Origin: Adiantum capillus-veneris
Taxonomy: Eukaryota; Streptophyta; Polypodiopsida; Polypodiales; Pteridaceae
DNA: 64,000 bases
Reading direction: 5' to 3'
Assembly (NCBI GenBank): GCA_014529385.2
Contig: CM043957.1
Location: 69,000,503-69,064,502, forward strand
Each line of letters opens with the position of its first letter. Position 1 is the stretch's first letter. The notes beneath the pieces are model-generated. The model saw only the letters and a list, made by a program, of their open reading frames with translations, did not search any database and was not told where the DNA came from. Of the stretch, positions 11,125 to 24,055 are shown one piece after another. A program made the translations under genes and the position numbers.

Positions 11125-13428
11125 TGCAAGTTTAAAGAACACCTAATTTTAGATTCCAAAGTATCTACATTTTGATAACTCTTTTTTTTTCACACTCTTA
11201 GAAAAAACTAATCGCAAATAGCAAATTTACTAACTGAAAACACATCTACAATGAATTTATTTTTATGCTCCTTATTGTCTAGAGATTCCTAATCTTTATC
11301 TAGCTACATTAGTTCTTTGTCCATGATGGTGGCGCCTAGAAGTATACTTGGAGAAACATTTATGCCTTTAAGCTCTATAGTAGAAGTCTCATTTTCTATT
11401 GCCATGATCTTCTTGCATTGGATGATTTCCTTGACTAAGTTTCTTATGGCCTTCAGACCATACGGTTCTCTTTGTAGATATCTCTATGACTTTAAGATAA
11501 TCCAAAATATGTCTGTTTATGGCCTCAAGGCCATAGGGTTAGGATTGTTGGGAGGTCTCAACATATAAATAGATATATGGCTTCAAAGCCATATGGTACT
11601 TTATTTATGTGTCACCCTATGGCCCTAAGGCCATGGGTTGTCATAGGGCCACAAGATGCCCTCTATGAGCACTAGTAAGAAACCATATATGCTTTATGTT
11701 GGCACCCTATGACCCGAGGGCCACAAGGTCTGCCTCTTATGCTAGTAAGAAACCCTTTATGCTACATGTTATCACTCTATGGCGTTTGGGCCATAGGGTG
11801 CCCTATGTGCTAGTAACAAATCCTCTATGCTCTATGTTTGCACCCTATGGAGCTAGGGCCACAAGGTACCCTCTATGATAGTAAGAAATCCTCTATTCTC
11901 TATGTTTTCACCCTATGGACCTAGGGCCACAAGGTAGCCTCTATGCTAGTAAGAAATCCTCTATGCTCAATATTGAAACCCTATGGCCCCAAGGCCATAG
12001 GATGTCCTCTATGCTAGTAAGAAAAACCCTCTACGCTCTATGTTGGAACCCTATGGAGACTTGAGGGCCACAAGGTACCCTTTATAATGCTACTAAGAAA
12101 CCTTGTATGCTCTAGGGGAGCACCAAATAGCCCCTAGGCCACAAGGTTCCCTCTATGCTAGAAAGAAAACCTCTACGGTCTACATTGGCAACCTACGGCC
12201 CTCGGGCCATAGGGTGCATCAAATGGCTCCTAGGCCACATGGTGCCCTCTATGCTAGAAAAGAAACCTCTGTGCTCTACATTGACACTCTATGGCCCCAA
12301 GGTCATAGGGTGCCCCTTACACCTAGTGTGAAACCATTGAAACTCTATATTAGCATCTAAAGACCGTAGGCCACAAGGTGAGCTCTATGTTAGTAAGAAA
12401 CCATCTAAAATCTATGTTGGTAGCCAAAGGCCATAGGATAGCCAAGGAACCCTTGAGGAACATTCCCCTCAAAGACCACTTTATGGCCCCATGGTGATTT
12501 AGTGGCCTAGGTGCCCTTCTTAAGACTCTTTTATTCTTGTATCATTTGGCCCCAGGGAAATAAGCTATCCTCTATGCTATCAAAAAACCGTTTATGCTCT
12601 TTGTTGGAATCATATGGCCCCAAGTCCATAGGGAGCCCATAGGGTGCTCTCTATGCTAGCAAGAAACCCTCCATGCTATATGTTTGCACCCTATGGCACC
12701 AAGGAAACAGGGTGTCCTCCATGATAATAAGAAACCCTCTATGCTCTAAGTTTACAACCCATTTGACTATGTTGACACCCTATGGCCCTGGGGCCATAGG
12801 GTGCTCCCTAGGGCCACAAGGTGCCCTTAAACCTAGGAAGAGACCCTTTATGCCCTAAATTGGTACTCTTTGACCTCAGGGTCATAGGGTGCCTTCTATG
12901 CTAGTAGGATACATTATATGGTATAGGTTTCCACTCTATTGCGTAGGGCTAAAAGGTTTGCTCTATGAAGAAACCATGTATACTATATGTTGGCAATGTA
13001 TGGCCCTAGGGATAGAAGGAAACCCTAGGGCTATAGGGTGTCCTCTATGCTACTATCATATGGTCCAAGGGCCAGATAGTGACCAAGGTATCATGTGTGT
13101 CCCAAGGGTAACAAGGTGCTAATAAAAAGCCCTCTATGCTTTATGTTGGCACCCTATGGACCCAAGGCCATAGGGCGATCTTTATGCTAGTAAAATTCCC
13201 TCTATGCACTATGTTTACGTGTATACTTATAAGAAGCCATTTATGCACTATGTTGGCACCCTATGACCCTAGATCCATAAGATGTCCTCTATGGTAAAAG
13301 AGAAATTGTACATGGGATATGATGGCATCCTATGGTCCTAGGGCCATAGGGTGTCCTCTATGCTAGCAAAATGTGTAGTTAATACTCCGAAATTGAAAGA
13401 GCTTTTCAGAAAAAGAAAGAAAAAAAAA
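10802..13428. repeat. 2.63-kb tandem unit, copy 2
   Basis: Period 2627 bp relative to copy 3. Same content as copy 1: truncated HAD-like 5' segment, spacer, palindromic array. The join at 10740-10801 contains CTCCGAAATTGAAAGAGC and an A-rich tract. The same words occur at 25197-25221, so the junction carries a segment also found elsewhere in the element. Confidence 0.92.
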
Positions 13429-13751
13429 CCTTCTACTTCCATTGTGGTGTCATGCAATCCAATTCCCAACTCTTGGGCTACTAGAATATTTTCATTAGAT
13501 TCTTCTTCTTCCCTTGCACATGTTCTGGAACTTTCACTGTCTTCTTCCATTGGATTACTCTTTAAATTTATCTCCAGTCATTGTAGCAGTTGACCTTCAA
13601 AGACTTGTAGATTCTTGTCATCTTCGTCAGAAACTCTTTGGTTGACATGGAGATTGATAGAATCTTTCTCAGTAGGGTCAATGGCATTAGCATCCTCTAT
13701 ACCAACAATCTCGAGTAAAACTTTGTCAGCTGCAATATCTTGTTGAAGGAC
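13429..13751 (-). pseudogene. Truncated 5' fragment of HAD-like copy B (in unit 3)
   Basis: Same truncated leader as the unit 2 fragment, including the TGA and the same abrupt end at the CCTTCTACTTCC breakpoint. Confidence 0.8.
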
Positions 13752-15975
13752 TGCAAGTTTAAAGAACACCTAATTTTAGATTCCAAAGTATCTACATTTT
13801 GATAACTCTTTTTTTTTCACACTCTTAGAAAAAACTAATCGCAAATAGCAAATTTACTAACTGAAAACACATCTACAATGAATTTATTTTTATGCTCCTT
13901 ATTGTCTAGAGATTCCTAATCTTTATCTAGCTACATTAGTTCTTTGTCCATGATGGTGGCGCCTAGAAGTATACTTGGAGAAACATTTATGCCTTTAAGC
14001 TCTATAGTAGAAGTCTCATTTTCTATTGCCATGATCTTCTTGCATTGGATGATTTCCTTGACTAAGTTTCTTATGGCCTTCAGACCATACGGTTCTCTTT
14101 GTAGATATCTCTATGACTTTAAGATAATCCAAAATATGTCTGTTTATGGCCTCAAGGCCATAGGGTTAGGATTGTTGGGAGGTCTCAACATATAAATAGA
14201 TATATGGCTTCAAAGCCATATGGTACTTTATTTATGTGTCACCCTATGGCCCTAAGGCCATGGGTTGTCATAGGGCCACAAGATGCCCTCTATGAGCACT
14301 AGTAAGAAACCATATATGCTTTATGTTGGCACCCTATGACCGGAGGGCCACAAGGTCTGCCTCTTATGCTAGTAAGAAACCCTTTATGATACATGTTATC
14401 ACTCTATGGCCTTTGGGCCATAGGGTTCCCTCTGTGCTAGTAACAAATCCTCTATGCTCTATGTTTGCACCTTATGGACCTAGGGCCACAAGGTACCCTG
14501 TATGATAGTAAGAAATCCTCTATTCTCTATGTTTTCACCCTATGGACCTAGGGCCACAAGGTAGCCTCTATGCTAGTAAGAAATCCTCTGTGCTCAATAT
14601 TGAAACCCTATGGCCCCAAGGCCATAGGATGTCCTCTATGCTAGTAAGAAAAACCCTCTATGCTCTATGTTGGCACCCTATGGAGATTTGAGGGCCACAA
14701 GGTACCCTTTATAATGCTACTAAGAAACCTTGTCTACATTGGAAACCTACAGCCCTCGGGCCATAGGGTGCATCGAATGGCTCCTAGGCCACATGGTGCC
14801 CTCTATGCTAGAAAGGAAACCTCTGCGCTCTACATTGACAGTCTATGGCCCCAAGGCCATAGGGTGGCCCTTACGCCTAGTATGAAACCATTGAAACTCT
14901 ATATTAGAATCTAAAGACCGTAGGCCACAAGGTGAGCTCTATGTTAGTAAGAAACCATCTAAAGTCTATGTTGGTAGCCTATGGCCCAAAGGCCATAGGA
15001 TAGCCAAGGAACCCTTTAGGAGCATTCCCCACAAAGACCACCTTATGGCCCCATGGTGATTTAGTGTCTTAGGTTCCCTTCTTAAGACTCTTTTATTTTT
15101 GTATCATATGGCCCCAGGGAAATAAGCTATCCTCTATGCTATCAAAAAACCGTTTATGCTCTTTGTTGGAATCATATGGCCCCAAGGCCATAGGGTGCTC
15201 TCTATGCTAGCAAGAAACCCTCCATGCTATATGTTTGCACCCTATGGCACCAAGGACACAGGGTGTCCTCCATGATAGTAAGAAACCCTCTATGCTCTAA
15301 GTTTACACCCCATTTGACTATATTGTTGACACCCTATGGCCCTGGGGCCATAGCTCCCTAGGGCCACAAGGTGCCCTTCAACTTAGGAAGAGACCCTTTA
15401 TGCCCTAAATTGGTACTCTTTGGCCTCAGGGTCATAGGGTGTCTTCTATGCTAGTAGGATACATTATATGGTCTAGGTTTCCACTCTATAGTGTAGGACT
15501 AAAAGGTTTTCTCTATGAAGAAACCATGTATACTATATGTTGGCAGTGTATGGCCCTAGGGATAGAAGGAAACCCTAGGGCTATAGGGTGTCCTCTATGC
15601 TACTATCATATGGTCCAAGGGCTAGATAGTGACCAAGGTATCATGTGTGTGAGAATTCTCTACTATATATACAAAAATCACTTTATTGGCACTATGGCGT
15701 CCCAAGGGCAACAAGGTGCTAATAAAAAGCCCTCTATGCTCTATGTTTGCACCCTTTGGTCCCAAGGCCATAGGGCGGTCTTTATGCTAGTAAAATTCCC
15801 TCTATGCACTATGTTTACGTGTATACTTATAAGAAACCATTTATGCACTATGTTGGCGTCTTATGAGCCTAGATCCATAAGATGTCCTCTATGGTAAAAG
15901 AGAAAGTGTACATGGGATATGATGGCATCCTATGGTCCTAGGGCCATAGGATGTCCTCTATGCTAGCAAATTGTG
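13429..15975. repeat. 2.63-kb tandem unit, copy 3 (chimeric)
   Basis: Matches copy 2 essentially perfectly up to about 14340, then becomes clearly diverged: substitutions, loss of about one satellite unit near 14730, and an extra block of about 50 bp near 15650-15700. The right part therefore looks like the older original and the left part like a recent copy. Confidence 0.9.
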
Positions 15976-16144
15976 TAAGCTAAAAAATACGATAAATATG
16001 CAACACGATATACAAAATTGAATCATTATCATACATCATACATTTGTTGCTTTACCACAGAGTTGAAGGGGTCTTTGCCTTCAAATATCATCATAACATT
16101 CAAACATTTAAATCAAAATTTCAAGTACTTTAATTCACAAATGC

Positions 16145-16280
16145 ATTGATCTGTTGGTGGATGGAAGGTCCGGCTCACCATGCACTTTGATTTACAAATC
16201 CTGAGGGGCAAAAGTATTTGTGCTGGATTCTCCTTATGGTATTGCACATGTTTTGGAACTTGCATTGCCTTCTACTTCCA
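16145..16280 (-). pseudogene. Internal fragment of HAD-like copy B
   Basis: About 135 bp resembling 8056-8190 of copy B at roughly 85-90 percent by eye. It ends at CCTTCTACTTCCA (16268-16280), the same word at which the three tandem units begin. This marks a repeated rearrangement breakpoint. Confidence 0.75.
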
Positions 16281-16990
16281 ATTTACAAACTTAAACAATG
16301 GTTATACATTATACAATCATTTCTTTGCAATAAACCTTGATACAATGTTCCGATTGCTACATGACAAACTAAAAAATTATATTAGTCCTAGCTTCTCTCT
16401 ATTGAAAAAAATTCAAGATATAAATTCCAATTCTCTGCATCATCTAGAAGAGAAAAAAAATCATAGTTTGGAACAAAATACTCGCACTTTATATCTTTGA
16501 ATAAAATCTTATTACAATCAAAGAACTAGATCTTCACATAATCCAAAGGACAAATGCTTCAATAACCATTTATACTACTATCTAAGCAAATAATTGGCAT
16601 TTACAAAAAATGTTGAATATATGTTTAATCTAGTTAGTTGCAATACAAAGATAATTATTTCAAACGCTTACACCATCAATTCACAATAGAAGAACTTACA
16701 CCCAACAAAAAATATGTTTAATTTAGTTAGTTGCAATACAAAGATAATTATTTCAAACTTTTACACCATCAATTCACAATAGAAGAACTTACACCCAACA
16801 AAAAATGATCATACACCAATTGTTCAAACTCTCATTTTGGAATTTTGAGGACTAAATACTTTTTAGTTTTTTCTAGCTTATTTCATTGTCAATAGAATAT
16901 TAAACCTTAATCACAAGATAAGAAATATATGTCCCTAATGTATATGGACACAAGATATAAGGCCAACGAAAAATGTTGTTGAAACACTTA
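16281..16990. repeat. AT-rich spacer with a 93-bp tandem duplication
   Basis: No gene. ATGTTTAATYTAGTTAGTTG begins at 16621 and again at 16714, and the two copies are nearly identical through about 16806. Confidence 0.75.
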
Positions 16991-17600
16991 AAGAGTCTTT
17001 AGGTGACCTAGAATAACCAACCTATGGTCTAAAGGCCATAGGGTGTCATGTGATGTTTTATAAGATGTGTCCATAAGAGCTAGGTGATTTGCATCCATAG
17101 GGTGATTTAAGTGCCGTTGTGGAGATTCTATGTCACCATGCTATGGCCCTAAGGCCTTAGGGTATCCCAAATGCTCTTGGATAACTTATGTTTCCTTCTA
17201 GAATAGCCCAAATATTCATGTGCCTGTTTAGAGACTTTATGTAATCTCTCTATATACATAAGATTGTAGAATAGCTGTGTTGACACCCTATGGCCTTAAG
17301 GCTGTAGACTAGCCCAAATGCTTATGTGCCCTTTTAAAGACTCTATGTAATCACCCTATATCCGTAAGATTGTAGGGTAGCCAAATTCTTTTGGGGGATT
17401 CTATGTTGACACCCTATGGGCCTAAGGCTATAGAGTAACCCAGATGCTTATGTGCCCTTTTAGAGACTCGATGTAATCACCCTACATCTGTAAGGTTGTT
17501 GGGTATCCCATTTTCTTTTGGGGGATTCTATGGCCCTAGGGCCATAGGGTGTCATGTCTACAAAGAACTCTATGATCCTCAAGTCATAGTGTATTCTTCC
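16991..17600. repeat. Palindromic satellite, diverged block
   Basis: Five or six long units (about 120 bp) with CACCCTATGGCCTTAAGGC-type palindromes alternating with a TGTGCCCTTTTAGAGACTC spacer. It is a different subfamily from the 65-75-bp units to the left. Confidence 0.7.
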
Positions 17601-17906
17601 CAAACCTCATATGATCAATTAACTTTAAAGTATTACATAATATATATCTTATGACCATATATAAATGTAGAATTCTATTTACCAAAACATGTCCATATAA
17701 TATCATACACTTAAGTCTAATTCATTTATTGTGAAAAAAATCAAACTCACAAGTTCACATTTTTTCAAAGAAAATAAATTGAGAACAATAACGAACCAAA
17801 CATCAATGTTTTTAACATCATGGGCAGATTTGAGATGGGACAAATAAAATAAAATGACAACAATAGTAATCTAAATATCAGTAATGTAATATCATGGGTG
17901 GCTAGC
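17601..17906. other. AT-rich spacer downstream of the unknown minus-strand gene
   Basis: No gene, repeat or recognised signal. It would contain the 3' untranslated region of the gene ending at 17907. Confidence 0.4.
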
Positions 17907-19095
17907 TTAACCTGTTTCTTGTAGACTTTCTAGAATGGCCTCAGCACTTGCATCCAATGGTTCTTCAATTTCTTCTTCCTCTGAATCCTTGGCATTGACT
18001 TTCTCTGTGTTATCCACACCTGCCCACCTTCTAAGATCAAGGTCTTCTTCCACTATGGAATGGCAAAGAGATTCCAATTGCGTCATTTGATCACTACTAC
18101 ATGCAACTGATAGCACCTTTCTCTGTTGTTGTAGTGCCTCTTTAGTCCCATAGCCTAATGAGAAGATGTCTATCATACTTGTCGTCATTGATGCAGAGAG
18201 TATGCATTGGCTCCAACAATGACTCTTTAACACTAGAGTAGTTGGTGTACTGCTCTTCTTGATTGAAAAATGCCCGAACCCCAAAAACTACTTCGCGAAG
18301 AGCACATGTTTGGATGGTCTCTGATCCCATTAAGGAGCTCAAAGGTAGAACGTGCATTTCATACCATTTAGCTTTTTCAGAAATTGCCTTCTCTAGGGAA
18401 GCAGCATACTGATACTTGACTAAGCCGGAAATTAAAAACTCTGATGGTTGATGTGCTACCCCACATACTCCATCAATTACTTTACAAAATTGGGCAGCAC
18501 TGCAACCACTAGATGTAAGACTTTTGTGTGTTGTGTCTATGATGCAAACACCAACATGAATTTCAGAGCTATTCTCACTACAGAGAAACTCAATGCCTTC
18601 CAAATTCTTTCCAACACACTTGAGTGTCCATGGTAAAATGAATTGCAAACTAGAAGTGCCATTCTTTTGTACAATGATCCACTGCACATATCCCCTAGTG
18701 ATCTTAGGAATTGGCTCTTTCTCCTTTGCTTTTTGTAGTAGGAGATTTAGCCATTGCGTACAACTCGTGAAGAGAGATTTGTAAATCTCATCTGTAATGT
18801 TATAATGAGACTTACATTTATCCCATGAAGTAACTGCTATTGCTGATGGATCTATCTCTTTAAATGCCATCAAAATTTGAGGCTCAAAAACCCTGGTCTT
18901 CTTTAAGACCGTTGCACGTGCAGTGAGGTCGAGCATGCCCGCTTGTTGACGTGGTTGCTTCACTAAGCAGATCTTCTCATCTGCCAGCTCTTGTTGTAGT
19001 AGCTTGACATCATTATCTTCTAAACGAGCTAGGCATCTAAAGGTTGTTATAGTTGGTGTTGAGCTTGTTGCATCAACTGACTTTGACTTTCTCTT
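17907..19095 (-). CDS. Unrecognised transposon-borne gene (one frame break)
   Basis: The main frame runs from 19095 to a TAA at 18142 and reads as a globular protein (KQPRQQAGMLDLTARA, then DIFSLGYG in the next frame). It is followed in another frame by an acidic C-terminal part (KEALQQQRKVLSVACSSDQ then EDSEEEEIEEPLD) ending at 17907. The frames overlap at about 18142-18284, so one frameshift or a short intron joins them. At the 5' side ATG-TCT-TAG lies at 19104-19096, and TTCTTTTTACAG just upstream looks like a splice acceptor, so the start is probably in another exon. Alternatively the TAG is a mutation. I do not recognise the family; no catalytic motif stands out. It shares orientation with the HAD-like genes. 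Confidence 0.55.
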
Positions 19096-19139
19096 CTAAG
19101 ACATTTTCTGTAAAAAGAATGACATATATTTAGACAAGA

Positions 19140-22100
19140 TGGATATTATTACATCCATATGGACCTAGGGCCATAGAGTCACCTCTATGTTAAACCATGT
19201 GGTCCTAGGTCCAAAGGGTGCAAAAAAAAAGGTTCTACAAGTGTACCTAGGCCATTCTATGGTAGTGTGATCACATGTTCCCTTATGACATTAGAGGACC
19301 CTCAAAGAAGTATCCCTTGAATGGCCTAAATACCCCTTTATAGCCTCTACACCAACACCATATGGCAATCTATGGCCTGAAGGCCATAGGTTCCCCTGCA
19401 TGCTAGTAAGAACCTCTCTATGCTCTACATTGGCATCCTATGGCCCCAAGGCCACAAGGTGGCCACAATGTTTTAAAGAAACACTTCATGAGGGTTTTCT
19501 GGTAACCTATGACCCCAGGGCCATATGGTGCTCTCCATGCAAGTAAAAACCACTATTTGCTCTATATTGAGGAGACCTTGTGGGATGAAGTCCATAGGGT
19601 CCCCTCTATGCTAGTAAGAACCTCCGTTTACTCTATAATGGCACCCTGTGGCATGAAGGTCATAGGGTTCCCTCTATGCTACTAAGAATCTCTTTGTGCT
19701 CTATGCTCTATCGTCTATGCTCTATGATCTATATTGACTTTCTATGGCCCCAAGACCACAAGGTGCCCTCATCATTTCCAAAAACACCTCATTGTTTTGC
19801 TACGACCCTAGGGCCATAGCTCTCTATGCCGATATAAAGCACCATGCTCTATATTAGCTCCCTAAGGCCTAAAGGCCATAGGGTTGGCCTCAAGGGCCCC
19901 AAGGGTACTCTGTATGCCAATGAAAAATACTATTCGCTCTATATTGAGAAGACCTTGTGGGCTGAAGGCCATAGGAACCCTTCTATGATGGATTTTTGAT
20001 AACCAATCCCCCTAGGTCAGGATGTTCTATATGCTAGTAAAAACACTATTTGCTCTATATTGGCACCATGTGACTTGAAAGCCATATGGTCCCCTATATT
20101 CTAGTAAGAGCCTCTCCATGCTCTATATTGGCACCCTTTGGCTTGAAGGCCATAAGGTCCGATCTTTGCTAGTAAGAACCGATCTATGCTCTATATTGGC
20201 ACCCTATGGCCTGAAGGCCATAGGGTCCCTTGTATGCTAGTAGGAACCTCTCTATGCTCTACACATCCGATGACCCCAAGGCCACAAGTTGCCCTCTATG
20301 TTTTGAAGAAAACCTTCAAGAGGGTTTTTTGGCAACCTATGGACCCAGGGCCATAGGGTGCTCTCTATGCCATTGAACAACCCTCATTGTTTTGGTACCC
20401 TATGGCCCCAGGTATAAAGCACTATTTGGTCTCTCTATGCTAGTAAGAACTGATCTTTGTTCTATATTGTCACCCTTTGGCCTGAAGACCATAGGGTCCG
20501 CTCTGTGCTAGTAAGAAACGATCTATTCTCTATATTCAGTCCATAGGGTCCCCTGTATGTTAGTAAGAACCTCTCTATGCTCTACACATACTATGACCCC
20601 AAGGGCACAAGGTGCCCTCTATGTTTTGAAGAAACCCTTCATGATGGTTTTTTGGCAACCTATGGACCCAGGGCCATAGGGTGCTCTCTATGCTAGTAAA
20701 AACACTATTTTCTCTATATCCCGGAGATTTTGTGGGCTGAAGGCCATAGGTTCCCCTCTATGCTAGTGAGAACCTCTGTTTTCTCTACGTTGACACCCTG
20801 TGGCCTGAAGGCCATAGGGTTCCTTGTATGCTAGTAAGAAGCTCTCTATACTCTATGCTCTATGCTCTATATTGAGATCCTATGGCCCCATGTATAAAGC
20901 ACTATTTGGTCTCTCTATGTTAGTAAGAACCAATCTATGCTCTATATTGGCACCTTATGGCCTGAAGGCCATAGGGTCCCCCCTATGCTAGTAAGTAACT
21001 CTCTATGTTCTACACACCCTATATATTTTGAAGAAGCCCTTCATGAGGGTTTTTTGGCAACCTATGGACCCAAGGCCATAGGATTCTCTCTATGCCATTG
21101 AGGAGACCTTGTTGGCTGAAGGCTATAGGGTCCCCTCTATGCTAGTAAGAACCTCTGTTTTCTCTATGTTGACACCCTGTGGCCTGAAGTCCATAGGGTT
21201 CCCTCTATGATAGTAAGAAGCTCTCTATGCTCTATGCTCTATATTGACATCCTATGGCCCCAAGGCCACAAGGTGCCCTCATAGTTTTGTAAAAACCCTC
21301 ATCGTTTTGGCACATTATTCTCCCAAGTATAAAGCACTATTTGGTCTCTCTATGCTAGCAAGAACCGATCTATGCTCTATATTGGGACCCTATGGCGTTC
21401 AGGCCATAGGGTTCTATGTATGCTAGTAAGACCCTCTCTATGCTCTACACATCTTATGACCCTAAGGGCACAAGGTGCCTTGTATGTTTTAAAGAGACCC
21501 TTCATGAGGGTTTTTTTGGCAACCTATGGACCCAGGGCCATAGGGTGCTTTATATGCCAGTAAAAAACACTATTGCTCTATATTGATGAGACCTTGTGGG
21601 CTGAAGGCCATAGGGTCCCCTCTATGCTAGAACCTCTATTTTCTCTATATTGAGACCCTGTGGCTTGAAGGCCATAGGGTTCCCTCTATGGTAGTAAGAA
21701 GCTCTCTATGCTCTATGCTCTATGCTCAAATGCTCTAAATTGACATCCTATGGCCCCAAGGCCACAAGGTGCCCTCATTGTTTTGAAAAAACCCTCATTG
21801 TTTTGACACCTTAAGGCCCCATGTATAAAGCACTATTTGGTCTCTCTATGCTAGTAAGAACCGATCTATGCTCCATATTGGGAGCCTGTGGCCTTCAAGC
21901 CATAGAGTTCCATGTATTCTTGTAAGAACCTCTCTATGATCTACACATCTTAAAGAAACCATTCATGATAGTTTTTTGGCAACCTATGGACCCAGGTCCA
22001 TAGGGTGCTCTCTATGCCAGTAAAAAACACTATTTTCTCTATATTGAGGAGACCTTGTGGGCTGAAGGCCATAGGGTCCCCTCTATGCTAGTAAGAATAT

Positions 22101-22680
22101 CTGTTATCTCTATATTGACACACTGTGGCCTGAAGGCCATAGGGTTCCCTCTATGGTAGTAAGAAGCTCTCTATGCTCTTTGCTCTTTGCTCTATGCTCT
22201 AAATTGACATCCTATGGCCCCAAGCACTATTTGGTCTCTCTATGCTAGTAAGAACCGATCTATGCTTCATATTGGGAGCCTGTGGCCTTCAGGCCATAGA
22301 GTCCCCTGTATTCTAGTAAGAACCTCTCTATGCTCTACACATCTTATGACCCTAAGGACACAAGGTGCCCTGTATGTTTTAAAGAAACCATTCATGACAG
22401 TTTTTTGGCAACCTACGGACCCAGGTCCATAGGGTGATCTCTATGCCAGTAAAAAACACTATTTTCTCTATATTGAGGAGACCTTGTGGGCTGAAGGCCA
22501 TAGGGTCCCCTCTATGCTAGTAAGAACCTCTGTTATCTCTATATTGACACTCTGTGGCCTAAAGGCCATAGGGTTCCCTCTATGGTAGTAAGAAGCCATC
22601 TAAACTCTTTGCTCTATGCTCTACATAGAGATCCTATGGCCCGAAGTCCACAAGGTACCCTCATTGTTTCAGATGGAAAG
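19140..22680. repeat. Palindromic satellite, central array
   Basis: Dozens of units of 60-75 bp built from CTATGCTAGTAAGAACC, CTCTATGCTCTATATTGGC and a palindrome such as CCTATGGCCTGAAGGCCATA. Higher-order repetition of several hundred bp is visible: blocks with CCTTCATGAGGGTTTTTTGG followed by TATAAAGCACTATTTGGTC recur at about 20.3, 20.6, 21.0, 21.5, 21.9 and 22.4 kb. No gene. Confidence 0.88.
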
Positions 22681-24055
22681 TAGGGTACCTTGTGACCCTA
22701 GGGAACATAGGGAATCCTATGGCCCTTGAGATTGTAGATTGTCACCCTATGGCCCTTGGACCACAAGGTCTTTAGATGGGACAGAGGGCATCCAAGGGCC
22801 CGAGGGTGGCCTACGTACATAGGGTACACCATGGTGCATATTAACGGGCACCATGGCAACCCCATGCACCTAGGGATCTAGGGCCATAGGATCTCCAAAA
22901 GGAACATAGGGAATCATATGGCCCTTGCGATTGTACATTGCCACCCTAAGGCACTTGGGCCATAGGGTCTTCAGATGGAACGTAGGGCACCTTGTGACCA
23001 TAGGGAACATAGGGAATCCTATGGCCCTTCAGATTGTAGGTTGTCACCCTATGGCCCTTGGGCCACAAGGTCTCTAGATGGGACGTAGGGCACCCTGTGA
23101 TCCTATGGATATAGGGCCATAGGATCTCCAAAAAAAACATATGGAACCCTATGGCCCTTGAGATTTTACAAATACACCCTATGGACCTTGGGCTACAAGG
23201 TCTGAAGATGGAACATAGGGCACCTTTTGATCCTATGGTGATATGTTCCTTATGTTCCTTTTGGAGATTTTATGGTGCTAGGGCCATAGGATCTTCAGAA
23301 GGAACATAGGGAACCATATGGCCCTTGAGATTGTACATTGCCATCCTATGGCCCTTGGGCCACAGTGTCTCTTGATGGGACATAGGGCACCCTGTGATCC
23401 TATGTCCGTAGGGCCCTATGTTCCTTTTGGAGATCCTATGGCCCGAGGACCATAGGATCTCCAAAAGGAACATAGGGAACCCTGTGATCCTATGTCCGTA
23501 GGGCCATATGTTCATTTTGGAGATCCTATGGCTCGAGGACCATAGGATCTCCAAAAGGAACATAGGGAACCCTATGTCCCTTGAGATTGTACATTCCCAC
23601 ACTATGGCCCTTGGGCCACAAGGTCTCCAATAGGTCACCCTTTGATCCTATGGCCCTAGGTTCTTTATGTTGCTTTTGGAGATTCTATGGCCATAGTGCC
23701 ACCCTATCTCCAAAAGGAACATAGAGAACCCTATGGCCCTTGAGATTGTACATTGCCACCCTAAGGCCCTTGGGCCACAAGGTCTCTAGATCGGACATAG
23801 AGCACCATGTGATCCTATGGCCATAGTGCCATATATATGTTTTGGAGATCCTATGGCCCTATGGCCATAGGATCTTCAATAGGAACATAGGGAACCCTAT
23901 GACCCTTGAGATTATACATTGTCACCCTATGGCCAGATGGGACATTGGTCACCCTATAGTACGATGTGAGACCACCCTATGGCCTTATGGTCATAGGGTG
24001 CCTTAGGGCCATATGTTACTCTTTAGTATGAGGTGAAACCCTATGTAGCCACATC
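22681..24055. repeat. Palindromic satellite, second subfamily
   Basis: Units near 150 bp with GGAACATAGGGAACCCTATGG, TTGAGATTGTACATTGCC, CTTGGGCCACAAGGTCT and TTTTGGAGATCCTATGG. Inverted word pairs (GGAGATCCTATGG and CCATAGGATCTCC) give hairpins with arms over 10 bp. No gene. Confidence 0.85.

Noticed and set aside
8690-15897. Many 60-150-codon plus-strand frames repeated every 2627 bp
   Set aside because: They run through palindromic satellite and spacer; their recurrence only reflects the tandem duplication.
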